Of a DNA stretch of 50,411 bases, positions 34,757 through 43,205 are shown piece after piece. Below the pieces are notes generated by a model, which was not told the origin of the DNA, did not search any database, and saw nothing but the letters and a program-made list of their open reading frames with translations. The stretch comes from an uncultured Prevotella sp. (GTDB lineage Bacteria; Bacteroidota; Bacteroidia; Bacteroidales; Bacteroidaceae): the NCBI GenBank assembly GCA_900315765.1, contig ONAK01000075.1, positions 1 to 50,411 of the forward strand, given 5' to 3'. Numbering within the stretch: position 1 is the first letter of the stretch; each line of letters begins with the position of its first letter. The position numbers were made by a program, and so were the translations under genes.

Positions 34757-35200
34757 CTATTTGCGAGGACCACCGCGATGTCCGCCCTGTCCCCAGTTGC
34801 GGAAGGCATGACGATGGAACTTATCCTCAGCAATAATAGATTTATACACCTTTGTGGCTGAAACCACTTTAAGGAACTTGTTATGATAGTTTTGCTGGAT
34901 GCTTCTCAACTCAATCTCATACTGGTCGCGACGCTGAATGGCACGCTTACTTGAAGCCTCATCAGATGGCACCTTAAACAGCTCACGCATCTTATTATAT
35001 ACGACACGCTGTTTCTTCTGCATCTCACGATAGAGCGGAAAGAATTTAGCAGCTTCTTCAGGAGTAAAACCAGCCTCATTGGTAATATACTGCTCCAAAT
35101 CAGCCTGGAATTTCTCAGGCGAGAACTTCTGCTGTTCCTCAGCATTAACGCCAAGAACAAACATCATCATCAAAACAGCAGAAACTAGTAGTTTTTTCAT
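34757..35200 (-). CDS. Secreted Spy/CpxP-like helical protein of the ECF sigma operon
   Basis: The start at 35198-35200 (MKKLLVSAVLMMMFVLGVNA) gives a signal peptide; ATG at 35203 is an alternative. The mature part (about 125 residues) is charged and helical (FSPEKFQADLEQYITNEAGF, PLYREMQKKQRVVYNKMREL, RDQYEIELRSIQQNYHNKFL) and ends in a His/Gly/Arg tail (GQGGHRGGPRK). It resembles periplasmic stress proteins of the Spy/CpxP type common in Bacteroidota sigma operons. It follows the anti-sigma-like gene by 13 bases. Confidence 0.65.
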   Translation of the reverse strand: MKKLLVSAVLMMMFVLGVNAEEQQKFSPEKFQADLEQYITNEAGFTPEEAAKFFPLYREMQKKQRVVYNKMRELFKVPSDEASSKRAIQRRDQYEIELRSIQQNYHNKFLKVVSATKVYKSIIAEDKFHRHAFRNWGQGGHRGGPRK

Positions 35201-35213
35201 CATCAAACACATT

Positions 35214-35582
35214 TTAGTAATTGTCAGCCATGTAGGCGTAGATTTCGTGATTGTCGAGCATCATATAGTCTGCAGCCTCATCGAAATAGCCGTCAGCATT
35301 CTCCTGCTGCTGTGGCTGAGATACTGCTTTGGCCTGAACGGGAACAGCTTTCGATGTTTCCGCAGATGGATGCCACATCCAAGCGGCTCCTGCCACTAAC
35401 AAAGCGCACACACTGGCTGCCGCATAAAATACGGGGCGCATAAATACAGACTTTGCACGACGTTTAGGCTGCTCAGGCAGATTCTGCATCACCTGGGCAG
35501 TAAGGTTATCAAAATAACCCTCTGGAACGCGGAACGGATTCCGTTTTCCAACCTTTTCCTGTATGTACATTTCTTCGTTCAT
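35214..35582 (-). CDS. Small membrane protein, probable anti-sigma factor or sigma-operon accessory
   Basis: This 122-residue protein starts with a cytoplasmic segment containing NPFRVPEGYFDNLTAQVM, a motif common in proteins encoded beside Bacteroidota ECF sigma factors. One TM helix follows (about residues 52-70, FYAAASVCALLVAGAAWMW), then an acidic periplasmic tail. It lies 31 bases after the ECF sigma gene. The size and topology fit a minimal anti-sigma factor, but there is no zinc motif, so the assignment is contextual. Confidence 0.6.
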   Translation of the reverse strand: MNEEMYIQEKVGKRNPFRVPEGYFDNLTAQVMQNLPEQPKRRAKSVFMRPVFYAAASVCALLVAGAAWMWHPSAETSKAVPVQAKAVSQPQQQENADGYFDEAADYMMLDNHEIYAYMADNY

Positions 35583-35613
35583 CGTATATATGACGTATTG
35601 ATATTCAAATAGT

Positions 35614-36111
35614 TTAATCGCGTTGCTTAAAAAATTCAGTTATTTTTTTTACCGCTATGTGATAGCTTGCTTTCAGGGCTCCCTCAGAAGTGTTTAACAC
35701 CTTACTGATATCGCTGTATTTCATCTCATCGTAATACCTCAGCGTGAAAACGGTTCGCTGCACTTCAGGCAGTTGGGCGATGGCCTCCTGAAGCATTGCC
35801 TCAGTCTCATTACCGTCAAAGTATTCATCAGCCATCAAGCCCTTAGCTACAGTAAGATCTTCTGCAGCCTCAGAAGCCATATGCTTATTACGGCGCAACA
35901 GGTCGAGACTCTCATTGATGGCTATTCGAGTGAGCCAAGTAGACAGTTTCGAATCGCGATTGAAGGTATCGTATGCGTTCCATGCCTTCAGAAAAGTATT
36001 CTGAAGCACGTCGTTAGCATCTTCGTGAGTGAGCACGATACGACGTATCTGGTAATACAGCGGCTCGCTATACTCGCGTACTATCGATTCGAACTCTCTG
36101 CGCTTATCCAT
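35614..36111 (-). CDS. ECF-type RNA polymerase sigma factor
   Basis: This 165-residue sigma-70 family protein has region 2 around residues 5-75 (LYYQIRRIVLTHEDANDVLQ, TFLKAWNAYDTF, LSTWLTRIAINESLDLLRR). Region 4 lies around 108-160 (IAQLPEVQRTVFTLRYYDEM, YSDISKVLNTSEGALKASYH). It lacks other regions, as expected for ECF. It overlaps the end of the L,D-transpeptidase gene by 31 bases and is followed by the anti-sigma-like and Spy-like genes. This suggests an envelope-stress or cell-wall regulon that includes the transpeptidase. Confidence 0.93.
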   Translation of the reverse strand: MDKRREFESIVREYSEPLYYQIRRIVLTHEDANDVLQNTFLKAWNAYDTFNRDSKLSTWLTRIAINESLDLLRRNKHMASEAAEDLTVAKGLMADEYFDGNETEAMLQEAIAQLPEVQRTVFTLRYYDEMKYSDISKVLNTSEGALKASYHIAVKKITEFFKQRD

Positions 36112-37571
36112 TTAAGTTCCTTACTTATAACCTTGTCGAACCCATAGATATCAGGCCAGAAGTCGATGGCGCCAGTCTTTGGATTCAGGAAGGTTGTATA
36201 ATACATAATGTATAGAGGCACATGGGGCTTAACGTCGCGATACGAAATCAGACGGAACGGACGTTTAGCGTCAGCATGCTGACGAACCCATGAGCGGCCA
36301 AGCTCTGTAACAGGTGGTATATCCATCGAGATGCGAAGGCTCTCGCGCGTCCACTCATCAGCATCAGGAAGCAGATAACAAGCCAGATCGAACGGTTTCT
36401 GCACTCTGACGCAACCATGCGACAAGGTTCGACGTTCGCGCTGGAAAGCGCCTCTGTTATTGGTATCGTGGAGATAAATCGAGAAATTGTTGGGGAAACG
36501 GAACACGATTCTGCCCAAGGAGTTACCTACTCCACCCCTCTGGCTGATACGGATATTGCCAGAAAGCAACGAACCTGAGTTGACATCAGCCACGTTAAGC
36601 GTATCACCCGATTCCTTATTGATGATAGAATAGCGGTTGCGGGCGAAATAGGCAGAGTCGCCTGCATGATGAGCCACCTCAGTCTTCACGATGTTATAAG
36701 GGATAATCCACTCTGGGTTTACCTGCATATAGCTTATCTCGCTGTTAAGCAGAGGTGTCTTGGTGGGTACAGCTCCACAACAGATACGCATATCGAGCAC
36801 CGTATCACCACCAATAGCCCACAACTGCTGGGCAGGGATGTTTACAAGAATCTGGCGCTGATGCTCCTTTGGATGCGGAATCTGCCAGCGACAACGTTCC
36901 ATGTTGACTGCTATCTGATGACGTCTCTCTGCATCAGTCGTCTTATCCATCTCCTTGAGGAGTGCCTTATATATATAGGTATCAGGAGCCGACTCTATGA
37001 GATAAGACATTCTATCGTCATCTTTCACCTTCTTAGCGGCCTCTGTTGTATCTGGGGCAGCTACCTCGTAATCGAACACACGAGCGAAGGTGCCTGGATT
37101 GCCCACCTTAGGATCCATTCGGTTAAAAACACGAGGGCGCATAAAACCATAGCGCTGACCTGTGGCAAAACGAATATAAGCTTTAGTGAGGTTGGCATCC
37201 AGTCGAGGCAGCAAATCATTAATGCTGACTCCAACAGAATCGAATGCCAGCTGATGCACAATCTCAAGATCCCTGGCTATCGCAGGAATAAAGAATGCTG
37301 CAGTATCAAGTCCGTTACGGGGAACCTCACGACTCAAATATGCACAGACAGAATCAGCATCTGCCGACACCCCCATACGATCGAACCACACACCAGTAAG
37401 TGTGCTATCCATCTGGTTAACATATTCGCCAAAAGCAGAACGCTCAGCCTCTGTTAGCTCGCGGAATCCTTTCTGGTTACAGGATATCAGCAAGAAACAG
37501 ACACTTAACAGCATGAAGGTTACTGAATAGAAACCTTGCGAACCACTTTGTCTACCTTTAATATGTAACAC
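36081..37571 (-). CDS. L,D-transpeptidase (YcbB/YkuD type), lipoprotein
   Basis: This 496-residue protein has a catalytic YkuD domain near the C terminus (LSHGCVRVQKPFDLACYLLP, with the Cys nucleophile and its Ser-His-Gly context). An N-terminal scaffold domain as in YcbB/LdtD precedes it. IYLHDTNNRGAFQRERR is the substrate-side motif. It makes 3-3 peptidoglycan cross-links or attaches proteins in the periplasm. The signal is a lipobox (CFLLISC). With the long start the signal has K and R residues before the hydrophobic stretch but overlaps the upstream gene by 52 bases; ATG at 37514 (MLLSVCFLLISC) avoids the overlap but lacks positive charges. It is first in order before the ECF sigma gene. 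Confidence 0.88.
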   Translation of the reverse strand: MLHIKGRQSGSQGFYSVTFMLLSVCFLLISCNQKGFRELTEAERSAFGEYVNQMDSTLTGVWFDRMGVSADADSVCAYLSREVPRNGLDTAAFFIPAIARDLEIVHQLAFDSVGVSINDLLPRLDANLTKAYIRFATGQRYGFMRPRVFNRMDPKVGNPGTFARVFDYEVAAPDTTEAAKKVKDDDRMSYLIESAPDTYIYKALLKEMDKTTDAERRHQIAVNMERCRWQIPHPKEHQRQILVNIPAQQLWAIGGDTVLDMRICCGAVPTKTPLLNSEISYMQVNPEWIIPYNIVKTEVAHHAGDSAYFARNRYSIINKESGDTLNVADVNSGSLLSGNIRISQRGGVGNSLGRIVFRFPNNFSIYLHDTNNRGAFQRERRTLSHGCVRVQKPFDLACYLLPDADEWTRESLRISMDIPPVTELGRSWVRQHADAKRPFRLISYRDVKPHVPLYIMYYTTFLNPKTGAIDFWPDIYGFDKVISKELKWISAESSNR

Positions 37572-37828
37572 CCTTTAGTAAGATTTAGATTCACACGCTC
37601 ATTTGGAGACTCGATATTGTATGACTCCAGAATGTTGCCTGTGAGTGATATGACCTGAAGAACTTTGCCCTGAGCACCAGTAACGATAACAGTTCTGCCT
37701 TCTACAGAAATCGTAATAGAAGGTCCATCAACCTGAGCCGCTGGGACTGGGTCGAGGAAGAAACTGGTAGCTGTTAGAGGGGCAGCCATCAAGCATAACA
37801 TGGTTGATATGAGTATTATCTTCCGCAT
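37520..37828 (-). CDS. Small secreted protein with a C-terminal sorting-signal-like beta domain
   Basis: This 102-residue protein has a signal peptide (MRKIILISTMLCLMAAPLTA). The short mature part ends with VEGRTVIVTGAQGKVLQVIS, LTGNILESYNIES and KGCYILKVDKVVRKVSIQ. The G-K-V-L-x-V and Y-I-L-K-V-x-x-x-V-x-K pattern resembles the type A C-terminal signal of the type IX secretion system, here nearly without cargo. The start is the ATG at 37826-37828. It is probably the first gene of the L,D-transpeptidase/ECF operon. Function is unknown. Confidence 0.6.
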   Translation of the reverse strand: MRKIILISTMLCLMAAPLTATSFFLDPVPAAQVDGPSITISVEGRTVIVTGAQGKVLQVISLTGNILESYNIESPNERVNLNLTKGCYILKVDKVVRKVSIQ

Positions 37829-37831
37829 ATA

Positions 37832-37858
37832 CAACTATTTATAGTTGGGGCAAAGATA
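37832..37858 (-). promoter_or_regulatory. Promoter and leader palindrome of the small-secreted-protein/L,D-transpeptidase operon
   Basis: The -7 element TATCTTTG on minus is at 37851-37858. Directly downstream CAACTAT (37832-37838) and ATAGTTG (37841-37847) form a 7-bp inverted repeat around two bases. The palindrome covers the predicted transcription start and leader and ends 3 bases before the ATG. Confidence 0.6.
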
Positions 37859-37914
37859 GATATTTATTCCGAACTGACAAAATTTTAAGCAAAAAAAATG
37901 TATTTTAAAGGCTT

Positions 37915-38829
37915 TTACACATCAAAAACATCCATTTCGTTGGTCAAAAAGCTATTTTCGAACACTTCTTTTGCCTGATTCAGCAACACCGTTTCGTCCT
38001 CGTATCTTGAACTGTAATGGCCCAAAAGCAGCTTGCCTACCTTTGCATCGCGAGCCACCATAGCTGCCTGGCGGGCTGTGGAATGACAATACTTCTCAGC
38101 CTGTGGCAGATGGTCGTCGCCATAAGTACTCTCATGATAAAGCGTACTTACTCCCTGAACTTCCTTCCAAAGATCAGGAATATAGCGGGTATCTGAAAGA
38201 TATGCATAGCTACGGACAGGATCAGCTGGCGTAACCAGGCGCGAATTAGGTATCACCTCTCCATCAGGCATCGTCCAGTCAGCACCACATTTTATATTAT
38301 TAACCTGAGAGTTAGGTATCTGATAACAATCCATCATATCACGACGGATATGCGGCTGAGAAGGTTTCTCACTAATCAGATAGCCACAGCAAGGCATACG
38401 ATGAACCAAAGGAATACTCTCTACTGTGATACTTCTATCCTCAAAGACCACACTTCTCTGGGTGGTATCAACAGGATAGAACACCACCTCAAATCCCAAG
38501 TCATGTGTATAGAATTTTAACTGTCTGTCGAGTTCTGGTCCCAACTCCTTTGGACCATGCACATGCAATTTTGCTGTACGACCTAACAAGCCAAAGGTTG
38601 ATATCATACCAATCAGTCCAAAGCAATGATCGCCATGGAGATGGGTGATAAACACATGACTCAGTTTGGTAAAGCGAACCCTACCCTTTCGCAATTGCAT
38701 CTGAGTGCCCTCAGCGCAATCCAGCATCAGCACCTTCTCACGCACCTCAACTACCTGCGACGAAGCATAATGGCGAAGTGTAGGCAGGGCGCTTCCACAA
38801 CCTAATATATGTACTTTAAACGGTTCCAA
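37915..38829 (-). CDS. rnz: Ribonuclease Z
   Basis: This 304-residue metallo-beta-lactamase fold enzyme processes tRNA 3' ends. It has FKVHILGCGSALPTLRHYAS, the zinc motif FITHLHGDHCFGLIGM (HxHxDH), the exosite region TAKLHVHGPKELGPELDRQL, YAYLSDTRY and LLLGHYSSRY with later metal ligands. The length is normal and no break is seen. It is third in a run with mazG and a lipoprotein gene, with a 5-base gap to the lipoprotein gene. Confidence 0.93.
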   Translation of the reverse strand: MEPFKVHILGCGSALPTLRHYASSQVVEVREKVLMLDCAEGTQMQLRKGRVRFTKLSHVFITHLHGDHCFGLIGMISTFGLLGRTAKLHVHGPKELGPELDRQLKFYTHDLGFEVVFYPVDTTQRSVVFEDRSITVESIPLVHRMPCCGYLISEKPSQPHIRRDMMDCYQIPNSQVNNIKCGADWTMPDGEVIPNSRLVTPADPVRSYAYLSDTRYIPDLWKEVQGVSTLYHESTYGDDHLPQAEKYCHSTARQAAMVARDAKVGKLLLGHYSSRYEDETVLLNQAKEVFENSFLTNEMDVFDV

Positions 38830-38834
38830 ATGTA

Positions 38835-39521
38835 TTACAATTTCATATATTCATCCTGATGTTCCTCAAGCTTTAAACCATGAAGATCGGGTTTGGGTTT
38901 CTCTCTCCAACGAGAGTACTCGAGCGTCTCCTCTTCATCCTGTGGCTTGCCTATTGTCTTATAGACAAGTGTATCTTGCGAAAGTTTCAGAATATCATAA
39001 TAATCAGTCTCTTCCGACTGGCCTCCACCTTCACGAATAGAGGTAATCTCAAGTTGTCCGTTAAAGATTCGCCAGGTACGATATGTGATGTTAGTCATCT
39101 CAATCGACTCAGCCACACCACCCTCTTTGATACGAATACCGATTTCATCACTACCATCAAGCGGATCTGGCATCACCCAGTCGCCCAACAAATAGTTAAT
39201 ATTAATGACCTGAGTAGCTTCTGTCTGTTTCTTATTAGTCATAATAGCCAATCTATCACCTACTCTCACAGCGCCAAGCATCTTATGGTTGTTCTGTGCA
39301 GGCGTTATATCGAGTGTCAGTGTGTCGCCATTATCAGTAACCACCTTCAGTTGGGATGCTGATGGGATACCACCGCAGAGACCGTAAAGCGTATGGTCAC
39401 GAATCAGATCGTTCACGTCGACGGTATCTTCTTCGCGCTCAGCCTGATGACGACTTCCGCCACCACAACTCAGCAACATGACAGTGGTCAACACCACACT
39501 CAGAAATAAAAGTTTTTTCAT
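38835..39521 (-). CDS. Lipocalin-like lipoprotein of unknown function
   Basis: This 228-residue protein has a lipoprotein signal (MKKLLFLSVVLTTVMLLSC, lipidated C19 followed by GGGS). The mature part has beta-rich stretches (QLKVVTDNGDTLTLDITPAQ, GDWVMPDPLDGSDEIGIRIK, YRTWRIFNGQLEITS, DYYDILKLSQDTLVYKT). The GDW..P.......F/I..GG..S pattern resembles lipocalin-like proteins of Prevotella. It lies between mazG and rnz on the same strand, probably co-transcribed. No function can be assigned. Confidence 0.7.
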   Translation of the reverse strand: MKKLLFLSVVLTTVMLLSCGGGSRHQAEREEDTVDVNDLIRDHTLYGLCGGIPSASQLKVVTDNGDTLTLDITPAQNNHKMLGAVRVGDRLAIMTNKKQTEATQVININYLLGDWVMPDPLDGSDEIGIRIKEGGVAESIEMTNITYRTWRIFNGQLEITSIREGGGQSEETDYYDILKLSQDTLVYKTIGKPQDEEETLEYSRWREKPKPDLHGLKLEEHQDEYMKL

Positions 39522-39552
39522 ATCTTTACTTTTTTGTTTTTAGCAACGGACT

Positions 39553-40428
39553 TCAGGACTTTAAGACTTTTTTCGCCTCGTTCCAAAGGGCGTCCATCTC
39601 GCCTAATGTCATATCTTTAAGAGGTTTACCAATCTTGATGCTATGCGCCTCGATATAGTTGAACCTATCGATGAACTTACGATTGGTCTTTTCGAGGGCA
39701 TTATCCGGATTAAGTTTATACAAGCGGGCAGCGTTAATCACACTGAACAGGAAATCACCAAGTTCCTCAGTTGATTTTTCTTTATCTTCCTTATTCAGTT
39801 CTACCTCCAATTCAGCCAGTTCCTCATGAACCTTCTTCCACACATCCTGACGATCTTCCCAGTCAAAACCCACATTGCGGGCCTTATCCTGTATGCGATA
39901 AGCTTTGATAAGTGATGGCAGAGCATCAGGAACTCCAGAGAGAACAGATTCGTTACCATCCTTCTCCTTGAGTTTTATCTGTTCCCAGTTTTCCAGCACC
40001 TGATTCACTGTCGTTACCTTAGCAGAATCACTATTCACTATTCCCTGTTCACTATTCACTTCCTTTGGAACAAAGGGCAATGGCTTGGGATCCTCTGCTT
40101 CTATCTGTGAGGGATGATAAACATGCGGATGGCGGGTTATCATCTTGCGAGTAAGGGCATTGCACACATCAGCCATATCAAACTGACTTTTCTCTTCAGC
40201 TATCTTGGCATAGAAACAGATGTGAAGCAACACATCGCCTAACTCCTTACAAATATCTGGAATATCATTCTTAATCAGAGCATCGCAGAGCTCGTAAGTC
40301 TCTTCGATGGTATTGGGGCGAAGGCTCTCGTTGGTTTGTTTCTTGTCCCAAGGACAATTCGCTCTTAACGCATCTAAAACGTCAAGAAACCGTCCAAAAG
40401 CCTTCATTTTTTCTTCTTTTGTATGCAT
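39553..40428 (-). CDS. mazG: Nucleoside triphosphate pyrophosphohydrolase MazG
   Basis: The start at 40426-40428 (MHTKEEKMKAFGRFLDVLDA) gives 291 residues. There are two MazG-type domains: the first has NCPWDKKQTNESLRPNTIEETYEL and ELGDVLLHICFYAKIAEE; the second has RNVGFDWEDRQDVWKKVHEE and ELGDFLFSVINAARLYK. Both keep the EExxE/ExxD Mg-binding pattern. It hydrolyses NTPs, including aberrant ones, in the cytoplasm. Between the domains the residues KEVNSEQGIVNSDSA are encoded by a short tandem repeat (40027-40060) that looks inserted in frame. It is divergent from valS. Confidence 0.9.
   Translation of the reverse strand: MHTKEEKMKAFGRFLDVLDALRANCPWDKKQTNESLRPNTIEETYELCDALIKNDIPDICKELGDVLLHICFYAKIAEEKSQFDMADVCNALTRKMITRHPHVYHPSQIEAEDPKPLPFVPKEVNSEQGIVNSDSAKVTTVNQVLENWEQIKLKEKDGNESVLSGVPDALPSLIKAYRIQDKARNVGFDWEDRQDVWKKVHEELAELEVELNKEDKEKSTEELGDFLFSVINAARLYKLNPDNALEKTNRKFIDRFNYIEAHSIKIGKPLKDMTLGEMDALWNEAKKVLKS
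40027..40060. repeat. TTCACTATTC-type repeat inserted in frame inside mazG
   Basis: Three to four imperfect copies of ATTCACT/GTTCACT, in tandem, encode VNSEQGIVNSDS in the interdomain linker. It is the same kind of repeat as at 9271-9297. Confidence 0.75.
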
Positions 40429-40446
40429 AATCTCAAAATAATGCGG

Positions 40447-40454
40447 CAAAGATA
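40447..40454 (-). promoter_or_regulatory. -7 element for mazG
   Basis: This reads TATCTTTG on minus, 18 bases before the ATG at 40428. Confidence 0.6.
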
Positions 40455-40466
40455 CAATTTTTTTGG

Positions 40467-40493
40467 CACGGATTACACGGATTACACGGATTT
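40467..40493. repeat. Tandem 9-bp repeat (CACGGATTA) between mazG and valS promoters
   Basis: Two exact units CACGGATTA (40467-40475, 40476-40484) and a partial third lie between the two divergent -7 elements, occupying the -33 zone of both. Confidence 0.85.
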
Positions 40494-40497
40494 TTTT

Positions 40498-40505
40498 TAA
40501 TTTTG
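40498..40505 (+). promoter_or_regulatory. -7 element for valS
   Basis: TAATTTTG lies 32 bases before the ATG at 40538. Confidence 0.55.
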
Positions 40506-40537
40506 CAGCGATTTTTGAAAATATTATAATATTATAT

Positions 40538-41509
40538 ATGGAATTAGCAAGTAAATACGACCCAAAAGAGGTCGAATCGAAATGGTATCAGTACTGGCTG
40601 GACAATAAGCTCTTTGCCAGTAAACCCGATGGACGCGAACCTTACACTATCGTAATTCCGCCCCCCAATGTAACAGGTGTGCTCCACATGGGCCACATGT
40701 TGAACAACACTATCCAGGATATCTTGGTACGTCGTGCCCGTATGGAGGGCAAGAACGCATGCTGGGTGCCTGGAACCGACCATGCTTCTATCGCTACTGA
40801 GGCTAAGGTAGTAAAGAAGTTAGCTGGACAGGGTATCAAGAAGCACGACCTTACTCGCGAACAGTTCCTTGAGCACGCTTGGGATTGGACCAACGAGCAC
40901 GGTGGCATCATCCTGAAGCAGTTGCGCCGCCTGGGTGCCAGCTGCGACTGGGATCGTACAGCATTCACCATGGACGAGAAGCGCAGCGAAAGCGTTATCA
41001 AAGTTTTCGTTGACCTCTATAACAAAGGACTCATCTACCGCGGTCTCCGCATGGTAAACTGGGACCCAAAGGCACTTACCGCTCTTTCAACCGAGGAGGT
41101 TATCTATAAAGAGGAGCAGAGCCACCTTTTCCACTTGAAATATTATGTAGCTGACATTGAAGATGGAACATTGAACATTGAACAACTTCAGAACGAAGGA
41201 AATGTAGTTCACAAGGATGAGAAGGGCTACTATGCAGTAGTTGCCACCACTCGTCCTGAGACCATCATGGGTGATACCGCTATGTGTATCAACCCTAAAG
41301 ACCCAAAGAACCAGTGGCTTAAGGGCCGTAAGGTGATTGTTCCTCTGGTAAACCGCGTGATTCCTGTTATTGAGGACCGTTATGTAGACATCGAGTTTGG
41401 TACAGGTTGTTTGAAGGTAACACCTGCACACGACACCAACGACTACATGCTGGGTAAGACTCACAACCTCGAGACTATCGACATCTTCACTTGCAGGCTG
41501 CAGGACTGA
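40538..41509 (+). pseudogene. valS: Valyl-tRNA synthetase, N-terminal fragment (frame broken by internal deletion)
   Basis: I set the start at 40538 ([20 protein letters not shown]). The fragment has the class I HIGH-like motif [43 protein letters not shown] and the start of the editing (CP1) domain ([32 protein letters not shown]). After NLETIDIF the frame is lost and stops at 41507-41509. The sequence resumes as [13 protein letters not shown] in another frame. About 28-30 conserved residues of the editing domain are missing. Residues [12 protein letters not shown] are coded by a small tandem repeat (41166-41184). As valS is essential, a true break should be lethal unless another copy exists. 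Confidence 0.9.
41166..41184. repeat. GAACATT tandem repeat inside valS
   Basis: A tandem of GAACATT units encodes GTLNIEQ in the editing domain. It is of the same general kind as the other short-period repeats in this window. Confidence 0.65.
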
Positions 41510-43170
41510 TGGAGAAGATTGAGGATTATATTAATAAGGTAGGCTACTCAGAGCGCAACCCTGATACAGCCATCGAGCCACGTCTCTCACTGCAGTGGTT
41601 CCTCAAGATGCAGCACTTTGCCGACATCGCCCTGCCACCAGTCATGAACGATGAACTGAAGTTCTATCCTGCCAAATACAAGAACACCTACAAGAACTGG
41701 TTGGAGAACATCCAAGACTGGTGTATCTCACGTCAGCTCTGGTGGGGACATCGTATTCCTGCATATTACTACAACGAGAACGACGATTATGTTGTAGCCG
41801 AGAATGCAGAGAAGGCACTTGAGCTGGCTCGCGAGAAGAGCGGTAATGCGAATCTGCAGGCATCAGACCTTCGTCAGGACGAGGATGCCCTCGATACCTG
41901 GTTCTCATCATGGCTGTGGCCAATCTCTCTGTTCGATGGCATCAACAATCCTGGCAACGAGGAAATTAACTACTACTACCCTACCTCTGACCTGGTAACT
42001 GGTCCGGATATCATCTTCTTCTGGGTAGCCCGTATGATTATGGCTGGTGAGGAGTATATTGGCAAGTTCCCATTCAAGAACGTTTACTTCACAGGTATCG
42101 TTCGCGATAAGCTGGGCCGCAAGATGTCGAAATCATTAGGTAACTCACCCGATCCTATCGAACTGATTGAGAAGTTTGGTGCTGATGGCGTTCGTATGGG
42201 TATGATGCTCAGTGCTCCTGCAGGAAACGACATTCTCTTCGATGAGGCACTCTGCGAGCAGGGACGTAACTTCAACAATAAGATTTGGAATGCCTTCCGC
42301 CTGGTTAAGGGATGGAAAGTTGCTGATATCGATCAGGCCGAAGCTGGCAAGATTGCCACCAAATGGTTTGAGGCCAAACTGAAGCAGACCAATGCCGAGG
42401 TTAACGACCTCTTCAAGAAATATCGTATCAGCGAGGCCCTGATGGCTGTCTACAAACTGTTCTGGGATGAGTTCTCATCTTGGTACTTGGAGATGGTTAA
42501 GCCCGCTTATATTAATGGCGAGCCTCAGCCTATCGACAAGCAGACATACGACAAGACACTTGAGTTCTTCGAGACTCTGCTGAAGATGCTGCACCCATTC
42601 ATGCCATTCATCACAGAAGAGCTGTGGCAGCACCTTTATGACCGCAAGGATGGTGAGAGTATTATGCGTGTAAGTCTGCAGCTCCCCGATCCTACCAAGG
42701 CCGATGACGAGTTGACGGCTCAGATTGAGAATGTGAAGCAGATTGTTTCTGGTGTTCGTATGGTTCGTAACCAGAAGAACATCGCTCCCAAGGAGCAGCT
42801 CGACCTGCAGGTTGTTGGCAAGAATAACTATGCTGAGTTCGATGCTGTCACCATCAAGATGGCCAACCTGAAGGGCATCAACGTGGTAGCCGAGAAGGAC
42901 GCAACAGCTTCAGCCTTTATGGTTGGAACAGATGAGTTTGCAGTACCTGTTGGTGACATGATTGATGTTGAGGCTGAGATTGCAAAGATGGAAGCTCAGC
43001 TGCAGCACCTTGAAGGTTTCCTGGCTGGTGTAAAGAAGAAGCTCAGCAACGAGCGTTTCGTAGCAAATGCCCCAGAGGCTGTTGTAGCACTTGAGCGCAA
43101 GAAGCAGAGCGATTCAGAAGAGAAGATTGCAGCGCTGAAAGAAAGTATCAGCGCACTGAAGAACAAGTAA
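41491..43170 (+). pseudogene. valS: Valyl-tRNA synthetase, C-terminal fragment
   Basis: This continues valS in the shifted frame. It begins with [20 protein letters not shown] and carries [65 protein letters not shown] and the KMSKSLGN catalytic loop (near 42121-42144). The anticodon-binding domain and a C-terminal coiled coil ([20 protein letters not shown]) follow. The frame is clean to TAA at 43168-43170. Only a TTG at 41491 could start it. Both halves together give a normal ValS apart from the missing segment. A strong terminator follows. Confidence 0.9.
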
Positions 43171-43175
43171 TAAAT

Positions 43176-43205
43176 AAAAATCCCCGCCGAAGCGGGGATT
43201 TTTTA
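43176..43205. terminator. Bidirectional intrinsic terminator between valS and the DsbD-like gene
   Basis: A perfect 9-bp stem AATCCCCGC (43179-43187) / GCGGGGATT (43192-43200) has a CGAA tetraloop, flanked by an A-run and a T-run. The stop codon of the minus-strand gene lies in the T-run. Confidence 0.92.

Noticed and set aside
36666-37457. 263-codon plus-strand frame inside the L,D-transpeptidase gene
   Set aside because: It is antisense to clear catalytic motifs; the residue mix looks like a shadow frame.
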